Source: Herbidospora cretacea
GTDB taxonomy: Bacteria; Actinomycetota; Actinomycetes; Streptosporangiales; Streptosporangiaceae
Length of the DNA stretch: 64,000 nt
Assembly (NCBI RefSeq): GCF_001570605.1
Contig: NZ_BBXG01000003.1
Location: 397,252-461,251, forward strand
Direction of reading: 5' to 3'
The first letter of the stretch is position 1. Every line of letters begins with the position of its first letter. The notes beneath the pieces are model-generated. The model searched no databases, was not told where the DNA came from, and saw only the letters and a program-made list of their open reading frames with translations. Of the stretch, positions 9,193 to 16,752 are shown one piece after another. The position numbers and the translations under genes are program-made.

Positions 9193-9225
9193 TGGACGGA
9201 TCGTCCAACATGGACATAGAGTCCA
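9193..9225 (+). promoter_or_regulatory. twin TGGAC-N5-GTCCA operators over a leaderless promoter
   Basis: TGGAC-N5-GTCCA occurs twice, at 9193-9207 and 9211-9225, with centres 18 bases apart. The second copy covers a TAGAGT -10 element (9217-9222) lying 6 bases before the GTG at 9229, so the mRNA is probably leaderless. The layout is that of a repressor or autoregulator site; the downstream PAS/HTH regulator is the obvious ligand (inference). Confidence 0.75.
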
Positions 9226-9228
9226 GTC

Positions 9229-9870
9229 GTGGACGATGACCCCCGGGTGCGAACCTGGTCGCCGGTGTGCCGGGCCGTGGCGGCGCTGCTCGGCCCCTAC
9301 GCCGAGGTGGTCCTGCACGACCCGGCCACCGACCGGATCCTGGCCGTCTGGAACCCGATGAGCTCGCGCGGCCCGGGAGACCCGTCGCTGCTGGGCGAGC
9401 TCGACGCCCTCGATCCCTCGGGCCCCGACGTGTTCGGGCCCTACGAGAAACTGCTCGCCGACGGACGGCGGCTGTCGTCAGTCAGCGCGGTCCTGCGCGA
9501 CGCCGGCGGCGGGGCCTCGGTCGTGCTGTGCGTCAACCTCGACCGCACCCCGCTGGAGCAGGCGGCGGCCGTGCTGTCGGCCTTCGGCGCCCCGGTGGTC
9601 CCCCGGCCGGAGCCGCTGTTCGAGCACGACTGGACCGAGCGCGTCCAGCACGTCGTCGGCTCCTACGTGCGCGAGTGCGGCCGGCCGGTGGAGCGGCTGA
9701 CCCGCGCCGACCGCCTCGCGGTGCTGGCCCGGCTGGAGGAGGCCGAGGTGTTCGCCGTGCGGCGCGCCACGCCGGTCGTCGCCCGCGCCCTGCGGGTCTC
9801 CCGATCCACCCTCTACGGCCTGCTGGCCGAGCTCAGAGCAGCACCGAACGCGAAGGACCACGCCCGATGA
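9229..9870 (+). CDS. YheO/DauR-type transcriptional regulator (PAS-like domain + HTH)
   Basis: 213 residues. The N-terminal YheO-like PAS domain (CRAVAALLGPYAEVVLHD at about residues 14-31, ending near residue 105) is followed by a C-terminal HTH_22 domain (RLTRADRLAVLARLEEAEVF, then ALRVSRSTLYGLLAEL). Relatives such as DauR control D-arginine use. The 3' end overlaps the aminotransferase start by four bases (ATGA), so the regulator probably senses a substrate or product of that enzyme. Twin palindromes cover its promoter. Confidence 0.88.
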   Translation: MDDDPRVRTWSPVCRAVAALLGPYAEVVLHDPATDRILAVWNPMSSRGPGDPSLLGELDALDPSGPDVFGPYEKLLADGRRLSSVSAVLRDAGGGASVVLCVNLDRTPLEQAAAVLSAFGAPVVPRPEPLFEHDWTERVQHVVGSYVRECGRPVERLTRADRLAVLARLEEAEVFAVRRATPVVARALRVSRSTLYGLLAELRAAPNAKDHAR

Positions 9871-10994
9871 CCCGGCTGCCCGACTTCCGCCTTGAGACCT
9901 ACTTCTCCCGGTGGGAGTTCACCGCGCGGCACCACCTGACCGCCTCCGACGCCCAGACCATGTCGCTCGGCGACCTGCTCGCCCTGGCCGACGACGACGA
10001 CCGGGCCGCCTTCGAGAACCTGTCCCTCGGCTACACCACCACCCACGGCGACCCGGCCCTGCGCGAGGCGATCGCCTCGACCTACGAGCGGGTGGACGCC
10101 GCCGACGTCCTCTGCTTCGCGGGCGCGGAGGAGGCCCTCTACCTGGCGATGAACGTCCTGCTCGACGCCGGGGACCACGCGGTCGTGGTGACGCCGAACT
10201 ACCAGGCGGCCGAGACCGTGCCGCTGGCGCTGTGCGAGGTCACCGGCGTCGCCCTCGACCCCGGCGACGACTGGGCCCTGGACCTCGGCCGGATCAGGGA
10301 AGCGATCAGGCAGAACACCCGGGTGGTGTCGGTCAACTTCCCCAACAACCCCACCGGCAAGGTGCTGCCCGCCGCCGACTTCGCCGAACTGGCCCGCATC
10401 TGCGACGAGCGCGGGATCCACCTGTTCAGCGACGAGGTCTACCGGGGCCTGGAACGCGACCCGGCCCGCACCCTGCCGCAGGCCGCCGACCTGTCCGAGC
10501 GGGCGCTGTCGCTGAACGTGACCTCGAAGTCCTTGGGCCTGCCGGGCCTGCGGATCGGCTGGCTCGCCTGCCGCGACCGCGCCCTGCTCGCCCGGCTGGA
10601 GCGGGCCAAGCACTACACGACCATCTGCAACTCGGCCCCCAGCGAGGTGCTGGCCCGGATCGCGATCAAGGCCCGCACCACGATCCTGGCCCGCAACCGC
10701 GCCCTGATCACCCGCAACCTGCCGGTCTTCGACGCCTTCTTCGCCGCCTTCCCGGACCTGTTCGAGTGGCGCGCGCCGGACGGTGGCTGCGTCGCCTACC
10801 CCCGGTATCTCGGCCCCGAGGGGGTCGAGGAGTTCTGCGCCCGCCTGGTGGAGGAGGCCGGCGTCCTGCTGCTGCCGGCGAGCGTCTACCGCTCCGACCT
10901 CACGCCCACCCCGGCCGACCGCTTCCGCGTCGGGGTCGGCCGCGCCGGCCCCGAGGCGGGCCTGTCGGCCTTCCGCGCGTGGCTCGGCGGCTAG
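9867..10994 (+). CDS. class I/II PLP-dependent aminotransferase
   Basis: 375 residues with fold type I features: NFPNNPTGKVLP, the FSDEVYRGLE aspartate strand, and the SKSLGLPGLRIGW segment containing the PLP-binding lysine. The N terminus (RLETYFSRWEFTARHHLTASDA) resembles aminotransferases that act on basic amino acid-like substrates. Combined with the DauR-like partner this hints at arginine-type or other cationic amino acids, but the substrate is inference. Its stop codon overlaps that of the convergent gene at 10991. Confidence 0.88.
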   Translation: MTRLPDFRLETYFSRWEFTARHHLTASDAQTMSLGDLLALADDDDRAAFENLSLGYTTTHGDPALREAIASTYERVDAADVLCFAGAEEALYLAMNVLLDAGDHAVVVTPNYQAAETVPLALCEVTGVALDPGDDWALDLGRIREAIRQNTRVVSVNFPNNPTGKVLPAADFAELARICDERGIHLFSDEVYRGLERDPARTLPQAADLSERALSLNVTSKSLGLPGLRIGWLACRDRALLARLERAKHYTTICNSAPSEVLARIAIKARTTILARNRALITRNLPVFDAFFAAFPDLFEWRAPDGGCVAYPRYLGPEGVEEFCARLVEEAGVLLLPASVYRSDLTPTPADRFRVGVGRAGPEAGLSAFRAWLGG

Positions 10995-11407
10995 CCCGAG
11001 GTCAGCGGGATGGCGACGCGCTCGACCCTGATCGAGTGCACCTCCTCACGGGGCACCACGACCTCGTAGGCCCCGTGGTCGACGAGCCAGTAGCCGAGCG
11101 CCTCGGCCTTCAGGCCGCTGTGGCCCGTGTAGGCGATGTGCAGGCCGCCGTCCTCGCCGTCGTCCTCGTCGAGGATCAGGCAGGGCTCGCCGCCGAACTC
11201 GCCGACCGTCCGGAGCAGCACCAGGCGGTCGAGGTCCTTGATCGTGACGGCCAGGCGGTGGTAGCCGCGCCCGCGCTCGAAACCGCGCTCGGCCGACTCG
11301 CTGAACAGGACCACGTCGTCGCCCCCGGGGCCGATCGCCGCGGGATAGTTGCGCCCCCGGTAGGTCGCCATGAACCCCAGCCCCACGGGTTCGATCTCGC
11401 CGCTCAT
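10991..11407 (-). CDS. small hypothetical protein
   Basis: 138 residues, no signal or membrane segments; not recognised. It reads as a beta-rich cytosolic protein (GFMATYRGRNYPAAIG at the start, LHIAYTGHSGLKAEALGYW later). The start is taken at 11407 because this ATG overlaps the upstream stop (ATGA). That places it in a two-gene operon with the 11404 gene, and the pair may work together. Confidence 0.7.
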   Translation of the reverse strand: MSGEIEPVGLGFMATYRGRNYPAAIGPGGDDVVLFSESAERGFERGRGYHRLAVTIKDLDRLVLLRTVGEFGGEPCLILDEDDGEDGGLHIAYTGHSGLKAEALGYWLVDHGAYEVVVPREEVHSIRVERVAIPLTSG

Positions 11408-11862
11408 GCCGCCGGCCGCCACGACAGGCCGTCGAAGGCCGCGAAGAGGCGTTCGCCCTGGCGGGTGAGGTGGACGATCTCGGCGCCCGCCGGGATCGGC
11501 ATGGGCATGGTGTGGAACTGCGGCACGACGTGCTCCCGCGAGGCGGTGAAGCCGTTTCCGGCGAAGGGGGGCGAATCGCTCCAGTCGCCGCCCATGTGGG
11601 GGCCGTAGGGAACGACGTAGGTGTCGATCTCCCGCGCCAGCCAGCGCAGGATGTAGAGCTCCGGCACGCCGGGGACGAGCTCCGACCCCTCGAAGGCGAG
11701 GTCGAGCGCGTCGACGATCGCCCGGGGGGTGGTCAGCCGCTCGCAGTCCTGCACCCGGTAGACGTAACCGGAAATCACGGTCCGCCGGCCGGCCAGGTAT
11801 GGCACGAGCAGGCGCGGTGGGATCACCTTCTGCATGCGCGTGCTCTGCCCTGGCTCAGTCAT
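11404..11862 (-). CDS. hypothetical protein, coupled to 10991 gene
   Basis: 152 residues; family not recognised. Notable stretches are RLLVPYLAGRRTVISGYVYR near the start, VPYGPHMGGDWSDSPPF in the middle and LTRQGERLFAAFDGLSW near the end, suggesting a compact soluble protein. An in-frame GTG at 11895 is possible, but a TAAACT -10 element at 11875-11870 lies 7 bases from the ATG at 11862, so I take the leaderless ATG. The end overlaps the next gene by ATGA. Confidence 0.7.
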   Translation of the reverse strand: MTEPGQSTRMQKVIPPRLLVPYLAGRRTVISGYVYRVQDCERLTTPRAIVDALDLAFEGSELVPGVPELYILRWLAREIDTYVVPYGPHMGGDWSDSPPFAGNGFTASREHVVPQFHTMPMPIPAGAEIVHLTRQGERLFAAFDGLSWRPAA

Positions 11863-11869
11863 GCTGGAC

Positions 11870-11875
11870 AGTTTA
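11870..11875 (-). promoter_or_regulatory. leaderless -10 (TAAACT)
   Basis: TAAACT on the minus strand with a 7-base gap to the ATG at 11862. A CCTCC/GGAGG palindrome sits just upstream (11892-11906) and resembles a ribosome site caught in a hairpin, but no start codon stands at the right distance from it. Confidence 0.55.
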
Positions 11876-11912
11876 CGAGTGATTGACTTCCTCACCTCCT
11901 GTTAGGAGGGAT

Positions 11913-12695
11913 TCACCCGGCAATGTCCGCGATTGTGAATCGGCGGTGCTGCAGCGACGGCACCGCCGTGCGGACCGCCTCGGCCCTGGCCTCGTCGATC
12001 ACGCCGGTGGCGACGCCCGGAGCGGGGCCCAGGTCCCTGGTCACCACGCCCATCGGGTCGACGAGCATGCTGTGCCCGACGCCGAACCCGTCGTGGTGCG
12101 GCGGCTGGCCGACCGCGATGGTCCAGGTGGTGTTCTCGATCGCCCGCGCCCGGACCATGGTGGTCCAGTGGTCCTCCTTCAGCGGGCCCGACGCCCAGGC
12201 GGCGATCACCGCGAACACCTCGGCGCCCCGGTCGACCAGGGCCCGCGCGAGCTCGGGGAAGCGCACGTCGTAACAGGTGATCAGGCCCACGCGCAGGCCC
12301 GCCACCTCGGCCACGACCGGCTCGGAGCCGGGGCTGACGAACTCCGACTCCCTCGACCCGAACGAGTCGAACAGATGGATCTTCCGGTACGTCCCCTTCA
12401 GCGTCCCGTCGGCGTCGATGGCCACCGCGGTGTTGGCGACGCGCCCCCCGTCGGGCTCCCAGACGCCGGCGACGACGGCGGTGCCGAACTCGCGGGCGGC
12501 CTCCTGGAGGCCGGTGACGAACGGCCCGTCGAGGGGTTCGGCCACGTCGCCGATGTGGCGGCCGAACCGGCTCAGCGTGGCTTCGGGGAAGACGGCCAGG
12601 TCGGCCGGCGTCGAGGCGAGCGCCTCACGCACGGCCTCCAGGTTCTTCTTCGGCTCGTGGTCGATCGGGATCTGTCCCAGCGCTACGACGGTCAC
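11913..12695 (-). CDS. nitrilase-superfamily carbon-nitrogen hydrolase
   Basis: 260 residues with the Glu-Lys-Cys triad. The glutamate is in LAVFPEATLSRFG (about residue 39), the lysine in GTYRKIHLFDSFG, and the nucleophile in LITCYDVRFPELAR. FGTAVVAGVWEPDGGRVANT and the length fit omega-amidase-like amide hydrolases that release ammonia from small amides. The 5' end overlaps the DUF418 gene by 71 bases. The MTVVALGQIPIDHEP start matches the family's normal N terminus, so the overlap looks genuine. Confidence 0.9.
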   Translation of the reverse strand: MTVVALGQIPIDHEPKKNLEAVREALASTPADLAVFPEATLSRFGRHIGDVAEPLDGPFVTGLQEAAREFGTAVVAGVWEPDGGRVANTAVAIDADGTLKGTYRKIHLFDSFGSRESEFVSPGSEPVVAEVAGLRVGLITCYDVRFPELARALVDRGAEVFAVIAAWASGPLKEDHWTTMVRARAIENTTWTIAVGQPPHHDGFGVGHSMLVDPMGVVTRDLGPAPGVATGVIDEARAEAVRTAVPSLQHRRFTIADIAG

Positions 12696-13521
12696 CCGCC
12701 CCAGTCTGCCTGTTGGGGACCACTTCCATCCAGGTGAGGCACCGCCAGACCCACTCCAGGGGGCCGTACCGGAAATTCGACAGCCACCACGTGGAGAACG
12801 CCCACTGCGCGACCAGCGTCACGGCGGTGACCACGACGACCGAGACGAACGACCCGGCCCCGGCCGCGATGATCACGAACGAGCTGGAGACGTAGTTGGT
12901 CAGCGCCATCCGCCCCAGCGGCTCGAACACCCGGGGGCTCAGCAGCAGGAACCCCGACGCGTACGCCGCCGCCCCGGCCAGCGCGGCCGGGAAGCCGCCG
13001 ACGCCCCAGAACGTGAACGCCACCAGCACGACCACGCTGCCCAGGAAGAAGGGCAGGCTCGGCCTGGGGCCGCCGTGGTCGACGCAGGCCAGGCCCAGCA
13101 GGAACAGGCCGCCGATGAGGACCCACGGGCTCCCCTGGACGATCGCCCAGGCCACCACCACGGCGCCCAGCACCGGGTTGAGCCATTTCGGCAGGTAGCT
13201 GGCGGGCAGCAGCACGACCACGCCGAAGATCGCGTAGGGGAGCAGCACCTCGCCGGGCGTCAGCCACCAGTGGCCGACGCCGAACAGCGCCAGCACGGCC
13301 AGCCGCCGCAGCATGATCAGCCGGTCGTCGTGGGCCCGCAGGAACAGCGCGAAGCTCACGCCGAACAGGAACGCGAAGATCGGGTAGAACCGGCCCTCGG
13401 CGAACCCCATCAACCGCGCGCCCTCGGCGGGACGGGGGTCGACGTGCTGCCAGGTGTTGACCAACATGATCCCGCAGACCGCGAAACCCCTCAGGGCGTC
13501 CAGCTCCCGGATCCTGGCCAT
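12625..13521 (-). CDS. DUF418-type integral membrane protein
   Basis: 298 residues. The N-terminal motif RIRELDALRGFAVCGIMLVN is typical of DUF418/acyltransferase-3-like membrane proteins and is followed by about 8-9 hydrophobic helices. The conserved LGRMALTNYVSSS segment and a terminal FSTWWL...YGPLEWVWRCLTW region are present. Such proteins may move or modify small envelope molecules, but no function is established. Translation starts at an ATG 6 bases from a TACTCT -10. The 3' end overlaps the amidase gene by 71 bases. Confidence 0.82.
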   Translation of the reverse strand: MARIRELDALRGFAVCGIMLVNTWQHVDPRPAEGARLMGFAEGRFYPIFAFLFGVSFALFLRAHDDRLIMLRRLAVLALFGVGHWWLTPGEVLLPYAIFGVVVLLPASYLPKWLNPVLGAVVVAWAIVQGSPWVLIGGLFLLGLACVDHGGPRPSLPFFLGSVVVLVAFTFWGVGGFPAALAGAAAYASGFLLLSPRVFEPLGRMALTNYVSSSFVIIAAGAGSFVSVVVVTAVTLVAQWAFSTWWLSNFRYGPLEWVWRCLTWMEVVPNRQTGAGDRRSAGTDPDRPRAEEEPGGRA

Positions 13522-13527
13522 GCGAAC

Positions 13528-13537
13528 AGAGTAGGTT
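13528..13537. promoter_or_regulatory. overlapping divergent leaderless -10 elements
   Basis: The ten bases AGAGTAGGTT contain a minus-strand TACTCT (13533-13528) and a plus-strand TAGGTT (13532-13537) that share two bases. Each is exactly 6 bases from a start codon (ATG at 13521 on the minus strand, GTG at 13544 on the plus strand). Only 22 bases separate the two start codons. Confidence 0.65.
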
Positions 13538-13543
13538 GTGCGG

Positions 13544-14695
13544 GTGCTAGTTGGACGTATGAGGGAATTCGGCCCCACGATTTTCGCCGAGATGACGCAG
13601 TTGGCCGTCCGGACCGGCGCGATCAACCTGGGCCAGGGGTTCCCCGACGAAGACGGTCCCGCCGCCATGCTCGCCGTGGCGACCGAGGCGATCCTGGGCG
13701 GCCGCAACCAGTACGCGCCCGGCCTGGGCGTCCCCGAGCTCCGGCAGGCGGTCTCCGACCACGCGAAGGAGACCCAGGGCCTGTCCTACGACCCCGACAC
13801 CGAGATCCTCGTCACGGTCGGCGCGACCGAGGCGATCGCGGCGGCGGTCCTGGCCCTGGTCGAACCGGGCGACGAGGTGATCGTCTTCGAGCCGTTCTAC
13901 GACTCCTACCCGGCGGCGATCGCGCTGGCCGGGGGCGCCCGCCGCGCGGTCCCGCTGCGGCCGGTCGACGGCCGGTTCACCTTCGACCCGGCCGACCTCA
14001 CTGCGACGCCGAGGACCAAGGCGATCATCGTCAATTCGCCGCACAATCCGACCGGCACCGTTTTCACCCACGACGAATTGGCGGCCATCGCCGCGTTCTG
14101 CCGCGACAACGACGTGATCGCGATCACCGACGAGGTCTACGAACACCTGACCTTCGACGGCGTGAAACACGTCTCGCTGGCCACGTTCCCCGGAATGCGC
14201 GAGCGGACGGTGCGCATTTCCAGCGCCGGTAAATCGTTCTCGGTGACCGGCTGGAAAACGGGCTGGATCTGTTCCACGCCGGAACTCGTGTCGGCGGTGA
14301 CGGCGGTGAAACAGTTCCTCACCTACACCTCGGCCGTTCCGTGGCAGCTCGCCGTGGCCCACGCGCTGCGCCACGAACTCGGCTGGGTGAACGGCCTGCG
14401 CGACCAGCTCCAGGCCAAACGCGACCGGCTGTCGCGGGGCCTGTCCCGGGCGGGCTTCGAGGTGCTGAGAACGGCGGGGACCTATTTCGTGCAGACCGAC
14501 ATCCGGCCGCTCGGCTTCGCCGACGGGCTGGAGCTGACCCGCCGGCTGCCCGAGCTCGCCGGGGTGGTGGCCATCCCCACGCAGGTCTTCTACGACCACA
14601 CCGAGGCGGGCCGCCACTACGTCAGGTTCGCCTTCTGCAAGCGCGACGAGGTGATCGACGCGGCCGTCGAACGGCTGAGCGCCCTCCAGGCGTGA
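13544..14695 (+). CDS. class I PLP-dependent aminotransferase (DapC / kynurenine aminotransferase-like)
   Basis: 383 residues. Features are INLGQGFPDEDGP near the N terminus, NQYAPGLGVPELRQA, VNSPHNPTGTVFT, ITDEVYEHLTFDG, and the PLP lysine in SSAGKSFSVTGWKTGW, all typical of KAT/methionine aminotransferase-like enzymes. In actinobacteria such genes are often called N-succinyldiaminopimelate aminotransferase, but specificity cannot be read here. The GTG at 13544 is chosen because TAGGTT lies 6 bases upstream. A GTG at 13538 and an ATG at 13559 are alternatives in frame, and none has a ribosome site. Confidence 0.9.
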   Translation: MLVGRMREFGPTIFAEMTQLAVRTGAINLGQGFPDEDGPAAMLAVATEAILGGRNQYAPGLGVPELRQAVSDHAKETQGLSYDPDTEILVTVGATEAIAAAVLALVEPGDEVIVFEPFYDSYPAAIALAGGARRAVPLRPVDGRFTFDPADLTATPRTKAIIVNSPHNPTGTVFTHDELAAIAAFCRDNDVIAITDEVYEHLTFDGVKHVSLATFPGMRERTVRISSAGKSFSVTGWKTGWICSTPELVSAVTAVKQFLTYTSAVPWQLAVAHALRHELGWVNGLRDQLQAKRDRLSRGLSRAGFEVLRTAGTYFVQTDIRPLGFADGLELTRRLPELAGVVAIPTQVFYDHTEAGRHYVRFAFCKRDEVIDAAVERLSALQA

Positions 14696-14703
14696 CGGAA
14701 GAA

Positions 14704-15474
14704 TCAGATCTTCCGGCCGACCACCCCGTAGGCGCCCCTGACCGAGCCGGTCGGGAGGGCGCCGAGGTGCTTCCAGTCGGAGGCCCAGACCAGGCCGGGC
14801 TCGACCACCTGGAAGCCGTCGAAGAAGCGCAGCACCTGCTCGCCGGTGCGGTGGGTGACCTGGAGCGGGCCGGTGGGGAAGCCGTCGGCGAGCTCGAAGT
14901 CCGCCGTCAGGTGGGTGAGGGCCAGGTAGGAGCCGGGGACGGTCGCGTCGGTGCAGGCGCGGACGGCCGCCCACGGGTCGTCCTCGTCGCGGAGGTGCGT
15001 GAGGGTGCCGACGATGATCACCGCGATCGGGCGGGAGAAGTCCAGGGTCGCCCGGACCTCGGGGCTGTCCAGGATGGTCCGCGGACGCCGCAGGTCGGCC
15101 TCGATGTAGGTGGTGCGGCCCTCCGGGGCGCCGCGCAGCAGGGCCCGCGCGTGGACCAGCACGACGGGGTCGTTGTCGACGTAGGCCACCCGCGCCGCCG
15201 GGTTGAGCCCCTGGGCGACCTCGTGGGTGCTGCCCGACGCCGGGATGCCGCTGCCGAGGTCGAGGAACTGGTCGACGCCCTGCTCGCAGAGCCACCGCAC
15301 GGCCCGCCCGAGGAAGGCCCGGTTCTCCCTGGCGCCGGTCACCACGCCCGGCGTGGCGGCCATGACGGCCTCGGCGACGGCCCGGTCGGCGGCGTAGTTG
15401 TCCTTGCCGCCCAGCCAGTAGTCGTACACCCGCGCCGGATGCGGGACGTTCGGGTCCACGTTCGGAGCGTTCAT
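14704..15474 (-). CDS. SAM-dependent methyltransferase, DUF574 type
   Basis: 256 residues. The hallmark HPARVYDYWLGGKDNYAADR near the N terminus, QFLDLGSGIP (SAM-binding glycine loop), VAYVDNDPVVLVHARALL, and HLRDEDDPW identify the actinobacterial S-adenosyl methyltransferase family that is expanded in streptomycetes and relatives. Substrates are unknown. The ATG at 15474 has AGGAG at 15486-15482. It is convergent with the aminotransferase and divergent from the Ntn-hydrolase gene. Confidence 0.9.
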   Translation of the reverse strand: MNAPNVDPNVPHPARVYDYWLGGKDNYAADRAVAEAVMAATPGVVTGARENRAFLGRAVRWLCEQGVDQFLDLGSGIPASGSTHEVAQGLNPAARVAYVDNDPVVLVHARALLRGAPEGRTTYIEADLRRPRTILDSPEVRATLDFSRPIAVIIVGTLTHLRDEDDPWAAVRACTDATVPGSYLALTHLTADFELADGFPTGPLQVTHRTGEQVLRFFDGFQVVEPGLVWASDWKHLGALPTGSVRGAYGVVGRKI

Positions 15475-15605
15475 GTCAGGGCTCCTATATAGCGGCGAAT
15501 TTGGGGGGAGCTTAGCGAAACACCCCATATCAATCCGGCGCGGAGAACTTCCCATGCGTGATGAGGATCACATTTCGGAGCCAGATGGAACGATCCGGGA
15601 ATGAG

Positions 15606-16676
15606 ATGCTCGATATTGTGACCCGCGCCTATACCTCTACCGTCAGTGATCCCTTCGACCGCGGCCATGAATTCGGGCAGGCCCACTCCGCCGACATCGC
15701 CCGGACCGTCGCCGTCTACACCGAGGTTTTCCGGCGGAAGGCAGGGGGGCGCCGGCCGGATCTGGCCGAGCTCGGCAAGCTCGGGATGAAGGCCATCGAG
15801 GCGTGGGCGCCCGACCTCGCCGAGGAGATCACCGGAATGGCGGAAGGCGCCCGTCTCCCGGTGACCGACATCGCCGCCATCAACGCCCGGACCGAGATCC
15901 TCTCCTATCTCGGCGAACCCCGGGAGAGCGAGTGCTCGGCCGTGGTCCTGCTGGGCGACGACGAGGACGCCGCCCCGGTGGCCGTGCAGACGTGGGACTG
16001 GATGCGCCAGATGGCGGCCGGCTGGTTCGTCTGGACCATCCCGTTCGCCGACGGCCGGGTGACCACCACGCTCACCGAATACGGCGTGGTCGGCAAGATC
16101 GGCGTCAACAACTCCGGCCTGGGGCTGCTGTTCACCCGCCTCCACCACGACGACGACGGCGCCGACGGCATCGGGCTGCCCGTCCACGTGGCCGCGCGGC
16201 GCGTCCTCGACGAGTGCGACACCGTGACCTCCGCCGCCTACACGCTGACCACGGCCCCGGTGACCGCCTCCTCCTCGCTGAACCTGGTGTCCCACGGCCC
16301 CGGCGGCAACGCCGCCATCACCGCCGAGCTCCATCCCGGCGGGCCCGGGTGGATCGTTCCCGAGGACGACGGCATGCTCGTCCACACCAACCACTTCCTC
16401 GACCCCCGCGTGATCCCGAGCGACCCCTATCCGCGCCAGCACCCCGGCACGCTGATCCGCCGCGACCAGCTGCGGCGCGGCCTGCGCGGGCACACCGGCA
16501 GGCCCGACGCGGCGGCCGTCCGCAAGGTGATGGCCCGGCACGCCGGCGGCGTCTGCCACCACACGGCGGCCGGCCACGACGACGACCACATCACGCTGGC
16601 GACGGTCGAGCTCGACCTGAAGAAGGGCGAGGTGCTGGCCAGCGAGGGCGGGCCCTGCGGCCGGCGCACTTGGTGA
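15606..16676 (+). CDS. C45-type Ntn hydrolase / acyl-CoA:6-aminopenicillanate acyltransferase-like
   Basis: 356 residues from the ATG at 15606. An ATG at 15585, with CGGAG before it, is an alternative start. The family's YGVVGKIGVNNSGLGL and HTNHFLDP motifs are present. The expected self-processing cysteine is in RESECSAVVLL (about residue 103), giving a small N-terminal chain and a catalytic C-terminal chain. Relatives hydrolyse or transfer acyl groups on peptides and beta-lactams; no beta-lactam cluster is nearby, so amide hydrolysis is the safer call. No signal peptide. Confidence 0.8.
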   Translation: MLDIVTRAYTSTVSDPFDRGHEFGQAHSADIARTVAVYTEVFRRKAGGRRPDLAELGKLGMKAIEAWAPDLAEEITGMAEGARLPVTDIAAINARTEILSYLGEPRESECSAVVLLGDDEDAAPVAVQTWDWMRQMAAGWFVWTIPFADGRVTTTLTEYGVVGKIGVNNSGLGLLFTRLHHDDDGADGIGLPVHVAARRVLDECDTVTSAAYTLTTAPVTASSSLNLVSHGPGGNAAITAELHPGGPGWIVPEDDGMLVHTNHFLDPRVIPSDPYPRQHPGTLIRRDQLRRGLRGHTGRPDAAAVRKVMARHAGGVCHHTAAGHDDDHITLATVELDLKKGEVLASEGGPCGRRTW

Positions 16677-16740
16677 ATGTTGCCCAGGGATATGACCTTC
16701 GACGGCGAGAGTCGCCAATGCCCGGACCGGGAGCTGCGGA

Positions 16741-16746
16741 TAGTTT
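16741..16746 (+). promoter_or_regulatory. leaderless -10 (TAGTTT) of arcC
   Basis: TAGTTT lies 6 bases before the GTG at 16753, so the carbamate kinase mRNA is probably leaderless. No good -35 is seen. Confidence 0.6.
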
Positions 16747-16752
16747 CGCCGT

